Source of the DNA: Mytilinidion resinicola
Lineage: Eukaryota; Ascomycota; Dothideomycetes; Mytilinidiales; Mytilinidiaceae
Direction: 5' to 3'
Assembly: GCF_010093595.1 (NCBI RefSeq)
Contig: NW_022985452.1
Coordinates: 924,431 to 988,430, forward strand
DNA: 64,000 bases
The notes below the pieces were generated by a model, which ran no database searches, had not been told where the DNA came from, and worked only from the letters and a program-made list of their open reading frames with translations. The translations under genes and the position numbers were made by a program. Shown here one piece after another: positions 1-9,924 of the stretch (the stretch's first letter is position 1; the number at the start of each line of letters is the position of its first letter).

Positions 1-112
1 ATCTGCCAACTATGTAAGCAACTTGAGATCTGCGGCAACTTCGATAGCTGACAATGTTGCTCTAGGGCGAGCGAATTGGAGAACTTGTGGAATTCGGCAA
101 CTTTGTTTGTAG

Positions 113-1042
113 CAAAATTTCTCAGACAGGATCTCCCAGATCATATGCTCCAGGTGCGCCTATCCAACCCTCTCTCTCACATCTAAGTTCTCATCTGGTG
201 TACAGCAACATTGGACCAAGTTGCACAAAAACACAATCTTCAACCACCGAATACCACTACCCACATCAAATTCCGACATTGCGAAAGAGATGCGGATCGC
301 AACAGCCCTCGGAAACCTTGCGAGGCTGGTTAATAAGCATATATTTCAGCCCGTATATCTATTGGACGGCAGCAATAGCAGCGATAGAATCCGAACGGTT
401 CTAAACCGCCAAGCGGTTATCGAAACCAAGAAAGAGACTTTTGCTCGAGGTATACTTATGTCAATGTTTCCTGAGGAGCAAGAGGGGGAAGCAAGACACA
501 GGATATACTCAGTTGTGGATGACTTGACTAACAAAGTCGGTATCTGCGATATCATAGCCCCGGATATTGTTGGGATGTTCGAAAAGGAGCTAGAAAGCTT
601 CTTAGAGCAAGCAAATGGGACTTGGCGGTCCGCCCAGTACGGCAAGCAAAGGCTTGAACCCACTTTCCAGTACACCCATGAGCTTGGCCACCAGTGGAAG
701 ATATTCGAATTTCAGGTTGCAGATCGCAAGGAAGGAGAGCAGACTGTCTCGCCAGTCAATGCTGACCATGTAGAGGACGAGCCGTACCTCATATTCCCGC
801 GGGTTTATTCCATGGCAAGCGTGGTCCAGCCGATCACCGCCGGTACTATTCTCACAAAGGCTCAGCTTCGCACCGCCGCACAGGAAGTGCACGAAAATAC
901 GTTGAATACCCCATTTATACAACCAGCCTTAGGGCGTCGCCGTACCAGGCCAGGCCGAACCATGTCAATGAGCGTTGAAGGTGCTCGAGGTGGAACCGTG
1001 GAGACGCCTTTTTTATCCAAAGCGGTTGCATCAGCCTCTTAA
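113..1042 (+). CDS. uncharacterised fungal protein, 5' end unclear
   Basis: An open frame runs from an acceptor-like TAG near 112 to a stop at 1040-1042; the first in-frame ATG is at 290. From there it encodes about 250 residues with an ordinary soluble composition (for example ETKKETFARGILMSMFPEEQ). I do not recognise a domain. Between about 80 and 185 another frame also reads like protein (LRQDLPDHMLQVRLSNPLSH) and then meets TAA, so the 5' part is either an upstream exon joined by an intron near 185-280 or a frame break. The gene may begin left of the window. The C-terminal 40 residues are rich in Arg, Thr and Ser and look disordered. Confidence 0.45.
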   Translation, partial: QNFSDRISQIICSRCAYPTLSLTSKFSSGVQQHWTKLHKNTIFNHRIPLPTSNSDIAKEMRIATALGNLARLVNKHIFQPVYLLDGSNSSDRIRTVLNRQAVIETKKETFARGILMSMFPEEQEGEARHRIYSVVDDLTNKVGICDIIAPDIVGMFEKELESFLEQANGTWRSAQYGKQRLEPTFQYTHELGHQWKIFEFQVADRKEGEQTVSPVNADHVEDEPYLIFPRVYSMASVVQPITAGTILTKAQLRTAAQEVHENTLNTPFIQPALGRRRTRPGRTMSMSVEGARGGTVETPFLSKAVASAS

Positions 1043-2744
1043 TGAAGCGAGTGAAACTTCATTTGATTCGCAAGAGAACGGTTAGTCAAGCAGAGATATA
1101 GGGGGAATTTGTTCTGGCGAACATGAGGTTTTTGTAAGGATAGTCCTCGGGATTAGGGTTCTTGATACAGATATCCAAAAATTTGGAAACGTAGACTGAA
1201 TCTATGCTTGCTCTGTTGGAGTTTTTACGCACTATCTTCGCAGAAAACTGATGCTGTTGCAACGCGCTTGTGAGCAAAACATGCAACGCGAACCTACTAC
1301 TTCTTCCACGATTGATCTGCTCACACGATTGATCTGCTCACACGATTGATCTGCTCACACGATTGATCTGCTCACACGATTCCCCGGCTTGCACGATTCC
1401 CTAGCTTACCCTAGTGCCGGAAGATATCCCGTCTATTAGTAATGAAGATCTTTGCTACGCGATGAGCTCATCATGGTGCCGTGAGCTGATAATCTCGGCG
1501 AGCTTCGCGGGGTTGCTGTTGGCGACCTTGCTGTTGGCAGCAAACTCGGTGTCGGTGACTTGTGCGTCGGTAGCTTGTGACTTCATGATCCATCTGCGCC
1601 TTGTGGGCTGGCAATCGTGAGGTAGGTGTTGTGGGAGGGTCGTGAGAGCGGGAGAATCGTGCAAACAGGATCCTATGTCGTGATTGAATTGTTCGCATGA
1701 TTAAACTGTCCGCCCCGCTTGAACTGTCCAATTACGCTAACCCAGTAAAGATGCCTAATGGAGAGCCTATCGCCCTTGGTGCTATAGAATGAGAGTGAGT
1801 AAGGCTTCGTCGTACGTAAGTACGCTGCTCGCTGTAATTTGAACCTCAGAGTCGCTGGGGCGATAGAAAGGACAAGCGCAGTTAGGATCATGTTAGAGCC
1901 GAAATACTCTTGCTTGAAAAGATACGTTCTGACGCTTGTTTGCATGCCGCCCTGAGCTTTATAATGTCAATGTTGACCTCTTGTGCCTGGTTCTCACATC
2001 CGTCCTGCGCAGCTCGCAATGTTTCAACTTGTGTATTATTTTAAGCTTGTACTGCGTCTTGCGGCTCGTCTTGTGTTGTGAATTGTCTTGTTGTCACTCC
2101 TGTCCAATCCGCTCGCTTTCTCTTCCATCATACCCGCCACCTCGCCCCTCTTCCCCATCAGGCGGTAGTATGTCGTCTTGCAAGAGCTGCATCTGTCGAA
2201 TGATATTGTGTAAGGTGTGGGATAAAGCTGCTTTAAGTTCGAAGGAAGGTTTGAGGAGTGTTTGAGCGCGTTCGGTTTTGGTACGAATTCTTTCGACCCA
2301 GCAACTGCTTAAACATGCTGGTGACATTCAGTCCAGTTACTCGCTCAAGGACGCCAGAGAACGGCGTGACATTGTATCAATATCTATTCAATCGCCATCA
2401 TTAGCTGCCATTCCATCATTCCTCAAGCACACGCACGTATCTTGTCTAGTCTCGTCTGTTGGCAGAGGCGAGGTGTATCAACGAATCTTGAAGGCAGTGT
2501 GATATGCGGATGTTCTTTCAGAGGAAGCTAACGGAGGTAGTCGTGGAGGACTAGTTGGGGTCTGAGGTTTTTGGGAAGGCTCAGTTGACTCGCAACCGCG
2601 CCTGAAGACGTCGCGGATGTAGCTGTCACTTCCGGGGCGTAGAAGACGTCGCTAGTGCCCATTGCTTGGTCGAGTTTGGGCTAGAAGAAGCCGATTTCTG
2701 CGGAAGCCTCCGCCAGCCCGTTCGCGAAGCTGGTCGACGCTACT
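1043..2744. other. intergenic stretch, no supported gene
   Basis: Apart from the minisatellite nothing here reads as a gene. The open frames are under about 110 codons, overlap each other on both strands, and show no recognisable motif. Confidence 0.5.
1307..1381. repeat. 17-bp minisatellite, four perfect copies
   Basis: The unit CACGATTGATCTGCTCA is repeated four times head to tail (1307-1374), followed by a partial fifth copy; a degenerate CACGATTCC also recurs near 1392. No gene covers it. Confidence 0.9.
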
Positions 2745-3192
2745 ATGGCCCCGCCGGGAGTCACTCTGGAAGCAGAGATACGCCGGCGTAATAGAGCCAT
2801 CCAAGCCGTCACGGAATATTGTGGGGTTGAGGAGGGCGGAATGCACCCCACTCGAGCAAAGCGACGGAGCGTAAACGTTACCCCGCCGGCTAAGAGCCAA
2901 ATAGAGCTTGACGAAGAAGCATTCGAGGCAGCCAAGGTGTCTGTGTACAAGGAAACGAGGCCGAGGATATGTTTCGTTTGCCTGGGTAACGAAAATCTGC
3001 CGACAGAACTGCGCACATACTCGTTTCATACCTCTGGCGATCTCAGCAAACATTTCAAGAGAAAGCACCTAGCAAATGCTGGGAAAGGAGAATCTATCAG
3101 ATGCAATCTGTCAGGTCGACTTGGACAACAAGATGCACTGGCAACGACATGCTCATGAGGTCCACGGTACTGTCCCGTTGGGCGCTACATAA
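2745..3192 (+). pseudogene. C-terminal remnant of a DUF3435/FluG-type protein with C2H2 finger, frameshifted
   Basis: The reading frame from 2745 carries the hallmarks of the C-terminal tail of fungal DUF3435 (FluG-domain) proteins: an RRRNRAIQAVTEYC helix, the CFVCLGNENLPTELRTYSF segment, and GDLSKHFKRKHL. The second zinc-finger half is out of frame. After Cys-Asn near 3102 the frame slips, and the continuation DNKMHWQRHAHEVHGTV, with its finger histidines, is found in another frame up to a TAA at 3190-3192. One inserted or two deleted bases explain this. The N-terminal recombinase-like part of the family is not present upstream. DUF3435 covers tyrosine-recombinase-like proteins, but this fragment alone does not show a mobile element. 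Assignment is from motif memory. Confidence 0.7.
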
Positions 3193-3499
3193 ATCTGCGT
3201 CGAACAGGACTACAGCGCTCCAGCTTGCACAAGAAGTGCCAAGGAATGGATTTACGCGTCACTCTGCCAAAGCAATGTCCAGGACTCTGATGGTTGGGTT
3301 TTCTAGACACGATGAAAGAGAATACGGCTAATGACTGTCTAGGACTCGTCTCAAAATCAGCATAGCGATGGAGGAAGTTCAGACAACGATATACAAATGG
3401 AGCCATCCCAAAGTCTAGTTGCATTATCATACGACAGCTCGTCTCGAGAGCGAAGGTACGAGATATCTCAGGGAAAGTGGTAACGGCTTACTTCACTAA

Positions 3500-3915
3500 C
3501 CGCGGAAATAGTTAAGAGACAAGCCAGAACGGTTTTTAATACTCTTTACATCACAATATTAAGCTACTAGTACTACCTTTCTTATATATATCTAATAATT
3601 CAGCGGGCAGACTTAGCTTTAACAGTGCTTCTTATTAGATAACTAAACAGGAACTTCTAGCGATTAAATATAAGCCACAATAAATCTTTAGCCGGGGAAA
3701 GATAGATATTAACTTAATACTACTGGGGTTTATAAACGCCTATAATAGATAGACAGCCCTAATCTAGTTATCGCGTATAGTTAATAATATTTTAGGAAAC
3801 CGCCCTCTACCGGTTTAACTTGTGTTCGCGATCCTGCTTATAAAGATTATAAAGGTTTTTTGCCTAATATACTAATAAAAAGATATATTATTAATATATA
3901 CCTACCTCATCAGAC
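3500..3915. other. AT-rich island, RIP-like
   Basis: This stretch is much richer in A and T than its flanks, with many TTA, TAT and TAATA runs and no open frame. It separates the DUF3435 remnant from the Myb-like fragment. It looks like repeat DNA degraded by C-to-T mutation, but no element can be recognised in it. Confidence 0.55.
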
Positions 3916-4269
3916 TCACGTCCTCGTCGGAGCTGGACAGTGCTCAGTGCAGACCAGAAGAATAACAGCGATGCTGCGAATTATGGCGCTGACCACCCAG
4001 ACAACTATACGGGCGAAGAGGACGAGAACGAGGATAGAGATGAAGACACAGCAAAACACAAGCCTTATGCTATGGGCCCTGGTCCAAGGTTCAACAGAGG
4101 CGATATGCGCTTTCGCCAACGAACGCGTGTACAGTGGTTGGAGTCGGACGACCTGCGGTTACTTGCGTACAGGAACATGGCCATGGAGTGGAAGGATATA
4201 TTCAAACACTTCCCAGATCGGACCCCAGGTGCAGTACGGACGCGCTGTCACATGCTGCAAGGGAAATGA
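3916..4269 (+). CDS. Myb/SANT-like domain protein, 5'-truncated fragment
   Basis: The frame ends at TGA 4267-4269 and encodes an acidic linker (EEDENEDRDED) followed by one Myb/SANT-type helix bundle: RVQWLESDDLRLLAYR, then MEWKDIFKHFPDRTPGAV and RTRCHMLQGK. The spacing of Trp, Leu and the FPDRTPGAV turn fits the single-Myb small proteins common in ascomycetes. No good start codon lies in the acidic region; the only in-frame ATGs are inside the coding text, and upstream the frame runs into the AT-rich island. The start is therefore lost or lies in an unseen exon. Probably a gene fragment; DNA binding is inferred only from the fold. Confidence 0.55.
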   Translation, partial: SRPRRSWTVLSADQKNNSDAANYGADHPDNYTGEEDENEDRDEDTAKHKPYAMGPGPRFNRGDMRFRQRTRVQWLESDDLRLLAYRNMAMEWKDIFKHFPDRTPGAVRTRCHMLQGK

Positions 4270-5987
4270 CCCATCGCTAGGACAAAATCGATATATGTAC
4301 CCTATCCATCCAACTAGGCGATGCTGCCTAAATCACGTTACATTATACTGCTATTGCTCGGCCGCATCGCATTGGACCTGCTTCTACAATTTTTGGGTGC
4401 TGGTTCCGGCTCCATTTTCGCAGGCCCTAGGGCGATTCGTCGCGCGTTGTAATCTTGATATCAAGGGGTGACGTCGCCATGTCGGAGGGTTTGGATGAGG
4501 TGCTACTCGCCGGGAGATACCTCTAGAGAGCTCAAGTACTTACATCCCCAAAAGTAGTTAAACTGCTACGCTCGCCACGTCAAACACACCTCCATTTTTG
4601 TACGCAAGAGACGCTCGAAACCTCCCCATCATCACCATGATAGCCGTCCGGCGACAGCAACCCTAACAGAGAACCATGTATTTTCCGCGAGCGCGCCCGA
4701 GTTAAGCCTTTAATACCCCCGAACTCCAACACTGGAAGGACGTGAAAGTCAGGAGAGTGAGTCGCTCAACGCATCGATCGCCTGTACCTTTAGGAACGCT
4801 CTGCCTCTTGAACAGCGTTTGTCTCACGAGACCACTCCGGGGACCTGTAACGTACGCTTCGTTGAGGAGATCCTGATGTCGAGGGACAGCTTTCTGGTGT
4901 CAAGACACGGCAGGCGCGGAGCTGCCTCGACGAAGCTCTTGGTGGCCTTCTACAACTAGGTCGGTCGCAGACGTCAGCCAGCCGACGGGATAACCACGGG
5001 TCGAGTCGCCTGTGGAGTCGCATTTGGATCAGCGCCATCTACAGCGTTCCTTTCCAAATGCCGCGAGACAACAGGCTTGGGCCGGTTGCGCCGCTGTGCT
5101 GGAGCCTTGTTCAGCGCCCCACCACTTTCTGTCTCCATGCTTGTATTCATTTGTGTAGCCCTCGGTGTAGATCAGGTTCGAGTCTGGAACTGCGAGTCAG
5201 AAGTATTTCTACGCGCGGTTGTCTGTAGGCGCTTTCAGGGCAGGACCGTTTGGCGGCAGACTCATCTCAGCGGGGGCGGAGCGTGTGCGCTTCGAAGCGC
5301 GAGCGACGGGACGAAGGAGGATAAGGGCGTTGTTTTGCTCGGCTTGGCGAGGTAGTCTGCAGATACGTTTGGCAGAAAGGGGGTTCGTGTGCGCCGCCGG
5401 CGCCAAAGATGTCGTCTAACTAGGCGTCGGCAGGACTCATGGCGTCGGGAAAGGCTAAAAAGGCAATGCAAAAAAAACCTAGAGGCGACAAGAATCAAAT
5501 GATAGCACGGTGGAGCATGCAAGAAGGCGACATTTGGGTCGCAAAGTCCCACTGCTGAGTCAGCAGGAGGTTAGGCTTAGAGTAGATTAGCGCCATTCAG
5601 CAACCTTAAATATTTTAAGGTTGCGGTGTGGCTGGAGAAGGCTAACATTAGTCTAGCCTCTACATTAACTGTTAACGGAGTACGTATTCTTAGCCACCTA
5701 CGAACTAGACCGCCTACGGAGTATGGTACGGCTAGCTCGGCTACCTTAATATAGAACACGATTCCTATACTTAGCCCTTACAGTTCTACGGTACAGCTTA
5801 GTAAGCCTCCACACACACACAGAGTATATATACGGCGTACGTAGCGTAGATAGATGCTCATCGAATACATTACTTACCTCGTTCAATGCATTGTTTCACC
5901 TCCATCCTCGACTGTGGGCAGCAGCATTCACTTATTCCTTGCCAGAGCAATCACAGCATGGCATCTGTCACAATCTTTTTCTCTGGA
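4270..5987. other. intergenic stretch with short palindrome and AT-rich part
   Basis: No open frame here has recognisable content. The part from about 5560 to 5850 is enriched in TA-containing words and ends in a short CA-repeat (around 5812-5822) and TATATATA, again suggesting old mutated repeat DNA. Confidence 0.45.
5600..5624. repeat. perfect 11-bp-arm palindrome
   Basis: GCAACCTTAAA and its exact reverse complement are separated by TAT. It lies in the AT-rich part before the transposon and belongs to no gene. Confidence 0.85.
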
Positions 5988-5989
5988 TA

Positions 5990-6035
5990 TAGAAGTCATC
6001 ACGGGCTCGTGCACGCTACGGGCTCGTGCACGCTT
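5990..6035 (+). repeat. left terminal inverted repeat of the transposon
   Basis: 46 bp, identical to the reverse complement of 8085-8130. It contains two abutting 17-bp direct repeats (6001-6017 and 6018-6034). Confidence 0.95.
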
Positions 6036-6134
6036 TGATCACGCATCACCACCAACTTCAAAACCTCACAACTCAATCAAATATGAATGGATTTCTACCA
6101 AATTGAAATACAAGAGCCTTTTGGTGTTTCACTT

Positions 6135-8016
6135 TCATTCTATAACCACCACGGAGTCGTCGTGCCATTTGGGGGGGTTGCGCATTCGCTGAGGCCGGCC
6201 AGAGGTCGCCTTCACAACCCCATCCTCCCCCTCGCACTCCTGCTCAGCAGAAGGCTCCTCAGGAATAGTGAATACAACCGTCTTAGCCTTCTGCTTCTGC
6301 TGCATCAACTTGCTCTCCTCTTTGAGCTGCTTGTTGAACTCACGTGCATAATGAGCCTCATCTGCAGCGCGCTTCTTCTCGCCCTCAGCATCTAGCTGAT
6401 GCTTTTTCTTAGTAGCTTTGCTAGCCTTCGTCATTTCCTTAATTCTTTGCTTGTCATCCTTTGCTAGCTTCCTGCGCACCTTATCCTCTGCCTTGCGAGC
6501 AATATCAGCTTCCTTAGCATCCTCCTTCTCTTGGTGGAGCTCACGTGCCTGCCGCACCTTATTAGGTAAATAGATAATAGCTCTACCACCATCATTGGAG
6601 GCTAGAATCTGAAAGAGATTCTTCTGCCTCTTCCTCTTCCTCTGTTCTATCTTAAACGCTTCCTGGTAGCCTTGAATACGGCTTTAAAGAAGTAAATTAG
6701 TCGCCATAAGCTTATAAATATCCCGGGTAAGAGCCCTTACTCGTCTATCGGTCTTGGATCGAACTACGTCCTCTACCACCTCTTTTAGCCGGGTTTCTAT
6801 CTTCTTCCAATCACCAGCTATAAGAATTAAGTTTGTGGAGTTGCTAGAGGATGGTCTCTTTTCATCTTCTTCCTTCTTGATGTTAAATTGGTCCAATACT
6901 GCATTAGGATCTCAGGGGTGTATACCAGTCCTTTTCCACCCACTAGCTATATTCTTTGGTGTTATAGCCTTCTCCCATGCTATCCAAAACGTCCTAAAGA
7001 AGTCCCTTTTTATAAAGCGTGAGAATCCTTCAGAATTTAAAATAAACCGGTTTAATTTGGTTAAGTAGTAAATGGCCAGAGGAGAGAAGAGAGAGACGTC
7101 CAGAGGCTGAAGCCGGTAAGTTAAATAAGGAGGATAGATAGCCAGGAGAATCTTATTCTTATAACAGTACTTAATAAACTTCATATTCACGTGAGAACCG
7201 TGCCCATCGATAATAAGAAGCCTCCAATCTCTCCTAGCCTTTTCCTTTGTCTCTCTATTAAAGATCTTTAACCACTAAAGGCCGAGGTTGTTATTAGTCC
7301 ATCCAGAAGGTGTTAATATAAAGAAGCAGCTATATTCGTCGGGGTCGAAATCCTCCAGCCATGTGTCCTGGACGTTGTTCGTTATAGCTTGATAGATGAG
7401 CGTTGGAGAGAGTGCCGTACGGTCTGCGCAGATGGCTGCTACTACTGTAATCCACTCTCTATTTCCATCCTGGATAACATTGCGCATTCTTCCTAACTCA
7501 AAGGCATTCCTGCTGAAGATCCTCCTCTTCTTCTTCATCTAACCGATAAGAAAGCCCTTCTCATCCATTTCCTGGCTGTATATTGTATTCCTGCATCTTT
7601 CGTCCTAAGAGTTCAAAGTAGAGGCTGTAATACAGCGCTGAATCAGCTCTCTTCCTTAATTTATCGATGGGAAGGAGGTATCCTGATCTGAGGTGTTTTG
7701 AATGCTGTTTGACCCAGCGCGAAGCCCAGTTGATTCCTGGCATAATCCCAGCCATTGCTGAGGCTAGATTTCGCACCATTTGATGCGTAGGAGGAAGCCC
7801 CCTTTCAGATAGGTTGTTGATGTATTTAATAAGAGCCTTGGACTGCCCAGGGGTGAGAACCTGTTGAGAATTGTATCCATCTGCCTTGCTACCAGTTTTC
7901 CCACGGAAGCGCTTGGAGAGGGTGCTTCTGTCAACCCCATGCTTGTCGGCCATGGCCTTGATGTTCGTTTTCTCTTGGAGGTGAAGCTCCGCGATTGCAG
8001 CTTCAATTTTATCCAT
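6135..8016 (-). pseudogene. pogo/Fot1-like transposase (HTH psq, CENP-B type HTH, DDE), broken
   Basis: The start ATG is at 8016 (MDKIEAAIAELHLQEK). A pipsqueak-type helix-turn-helix (NIKAMADKHGVDRSTLSKRF) is followed by a CENP-B-like region with GLPPTHQMVRNLASAM. The DDE catalytic core follows: MDEKGF for the first Asp, IIDGHGSH for the second and LQPLDV for the third. The C-terminal third is a long Lys/Glu-rich coiled coil, as usual in Fot1 relatives. The copy is dead: a frameshift lies near 7560-7580, and in-frame stops follow near 7543, 7275, 6911 and 6684. Most of these stops could come from CAG, CAA or CGA by C-to-T change, as in repeat-induced point mutation. Confidence 0.9.
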
Positions 8017-8084
8017 TTTTAATAGAAATCTGTTGAAAATTGGTGGAGTTGTGGGGTGTGGAAGAATAAGCGGTGAGGGGTGAG

Positions 8085-8130
8085 AAGCGTGCACGAGCCC
8101 GTAGCGTGCACGAGCCCGTGATGACTTCTA
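8085..8130 (-). repeat. right terminal inverted repeat of the transposon
   Basis: 46 bp, perfect inverted match to 5990-6035, with the same internal 17-bp duplication. Confidence 0.95.
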
Positions 8131-8132
8131 TA

Positions 8133-9346
8133 GGACCCGAGATCGCACCAGTTGACCAAATACACACGATCCATGAAAGGCTTAGTGTATAGCGGCAGGT
8201 CAAGTATGCGATTGTGCATACTATTGTTTCAAGCGGCTCCGCTACAACCCTTTGTTTCGCACCGCGCGCTATCCGTACAGCCTTTGCATCGGAGAGGGGC
8301 CAGGGAGGTCGTCCGGATCGGCATAGACAAAATCGTGGGCATTGATGGGTTCGAGAATGCCTTTTTAAAGTTGAAGGCATTCACCGATCGTGGTGACACG
8401 AACAACGACTTTCAAGACTTGGTGTTTCTCATATTTACATACGGGGATTGGCGTTCTCCTGGGGCAGCTTCACTGAATGAGTACTTAGTTTAGACACGTA
8501 GCAAAAGAGACATGCGAGAGCCATGTCTAGCTCGAGCCCCACGCCCCACCTAAGCCGGTTTTTGGACTTCCCGACCGAACCGCAGATGCGCCCTTCTGCT
8601 CCAACTGATCCACCTGAGTATCGGCAACGAGATACACATGGTGATAGATATGTCAAACACCGTTTCAACAAGTCTTCGGCCTGAAATTCTCCAGCGAGCC
8701 TCTTGTGGCGGCCATGCGACTCATCATATCATGCAACTTATTCAACTCTTTGAGGAGTATGGAATCATTTGCTGCTTGGTGGGAGTTTCGGCCCTCGTCT
8801 TTTAGGGAGCGGAACGTATGCACCATGTCAGTCTGCCGTACCCACCACGATTGCTTGACTAATGTCTAAGAGAATTGGGCGTTCCTTCGGTCCTTCGGAT
8901 AGGCTCAAAGACGCTTCGGCCTGCTTTCTAGTGAATTCGCTTCCATGTACGCTCCCGCCCAGCATAGGCCATCGCAGGACAGCTTCGCTCTCGCACACCT
9001 ATCCCTGATTCGACGGGAAACACGCAGACTTTCATTTCATTCTAGTTCCTTCATATGACGCACATATTCGATGTAGCGAATCTACAGGCTGACGAAGCTA
9101 TGAGAAAAACAAAGGGGATAATGAGGCATAAGAAGTCTAGTTGTCGATCTGTTCTATATACCCATAGCGATCGCGACCCTGCTACGACTTACTAGAAAGC
9201 TCTCCTCGGATCTCTACTAGAACGTGGCTGTTAATAGAAAGGTGACATCGGCTTTGACTCTCAAGCCTGCGTCACCAATGCCTTTACGGTGTAACACTTG
9301 ATATCACTTAAAAGAATTGAACATTACTGCAACTAGACATTCATTC
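8133..9346. other. intergenic stretch, possible gene relics
   Basis: No complete gene is visible. Around 8719-8802 on the plus strand, QLFEEYGIICCLVGVSALVF reads like part of an uncharacterised fungal family with a nucleotidyltransferase-like fold, and stops at TAG 8803-8805. Too short to annotate as a gene. Immediately right of the transposon, minus-strand sequence joins in frame across the insertion point to left-flank sequence for a few codons, so the element may have landed in an old gene. Confidence 0.25.
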
Positions 9347-9924
9347 TTAGAAGGGCCCACCATAACCTCCATATGAACCGACGCCACCTGGTCTCCTGCG
9401 TCGTTTATTGGGTATCTCCTTGAGCAGGGCCTTTAATACACCCCCAGCGTATGCAGACTCCTTAGGAAAGAATTTTCCAGTTTCAATAGTATAATCCTGT
9501 AACTCTTCCAGACTATCAAAAATTTCGACTTGCCCTCCTCTGGTATCCACTAAATCGACGAGGTTCACATACACACCCTGAACAGCCTGTCCGTTCAAAG
9601 TAGTTATTAGCTTCTATAAGAGTTGCAAGATGGAGTACGTACCCTCCGACATTCCCTAAGTCCTTTTGGTAACGGACTAATATTCAAAGCAACGCATAAT
9701 CTGTGCCAGGAGTCAATGTCGTCAACATCTGTCCCATAAAGGGTGTTGAACGTGAGGACCATAGCAGTTTTGAAGTCCTCGTGAGCCGTCTTTTTTTCGT
9801 CGTCATCTCTGTCCCACTCAAAGAAGTCGCACATCCTATAGAATTCCTGCACAATTGGTCTCCCTTTGCGATAGCTGAAGTCCGGATACTGCGCGAAGAA
9901 GGTTTCCACGAGATTTAAGTCCAC
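9347..9924 (-). CDS. small conserved fungal protein of unknown function, two exons
   Basis: Exon 1 runs 9924-9643 and exon 2 9586-9347, giving 173 residues. The 56-bp intron has a GTACGT donor, a GCTAATAAC branch-like site and ACAG acceptor, and joins in phase 0 (RECRR to AVQGVYVNLVDLVD). Motifs include a DFFEWDRDD segment, FNTLYGTDVDDIDSWHRLC, and FFPKESAYAGGVLKALLKEI. I recognise these as a recurring ascomycete family with no assigned activity. The C-terminus is Arg/Gly-rich (RRRRPGGVGSYGGYGG). No signal peptide or membrane segment is seen. The gene looks intact. Confidence 0.75.

Larger units (their letters stand above)
5990..8130 (-). mobile_element. pogo/Fot1-like Tc1-mariner DNA transposon, 2141 bp
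   Basis: Perfect 46-bp terminal inverted repeats bound the element (5990-6035 and 8085-8130). It is flanked on both sides by TA (5988-5989 and 8131-8132), the target duplication expected of Tc1/mariner elements. Each terminal repeat contains two perfect tandem copies of ACGGGCTCGTGCACGCT. The inside holds one transposase gene on the minus strand with several stops and a frameshift, so the copy cannot move on its own. The perfect terminal repeats suggest fairly recent insertion, while the interior looks mutated by RIP. Confidence 0.92.

Noticed and set aside
1459..1468. Exact PAC-type motif GCGATGAGCT
   Set aside because: No ribosome-biogenesis gene is near; a 10-base match can occur by chance.
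2745..3192. Active Starship captain
   Set aside because: Only the C-terminal finger region is present and it is frameshifted; no recombinase catalytic part, cargo or border repeats are visible.
5175..5185. tRNA B-box-like GGTTCGAGTCT
   Set aside because: No A box at the right distance and no cloverleaf pairing could be drawn.
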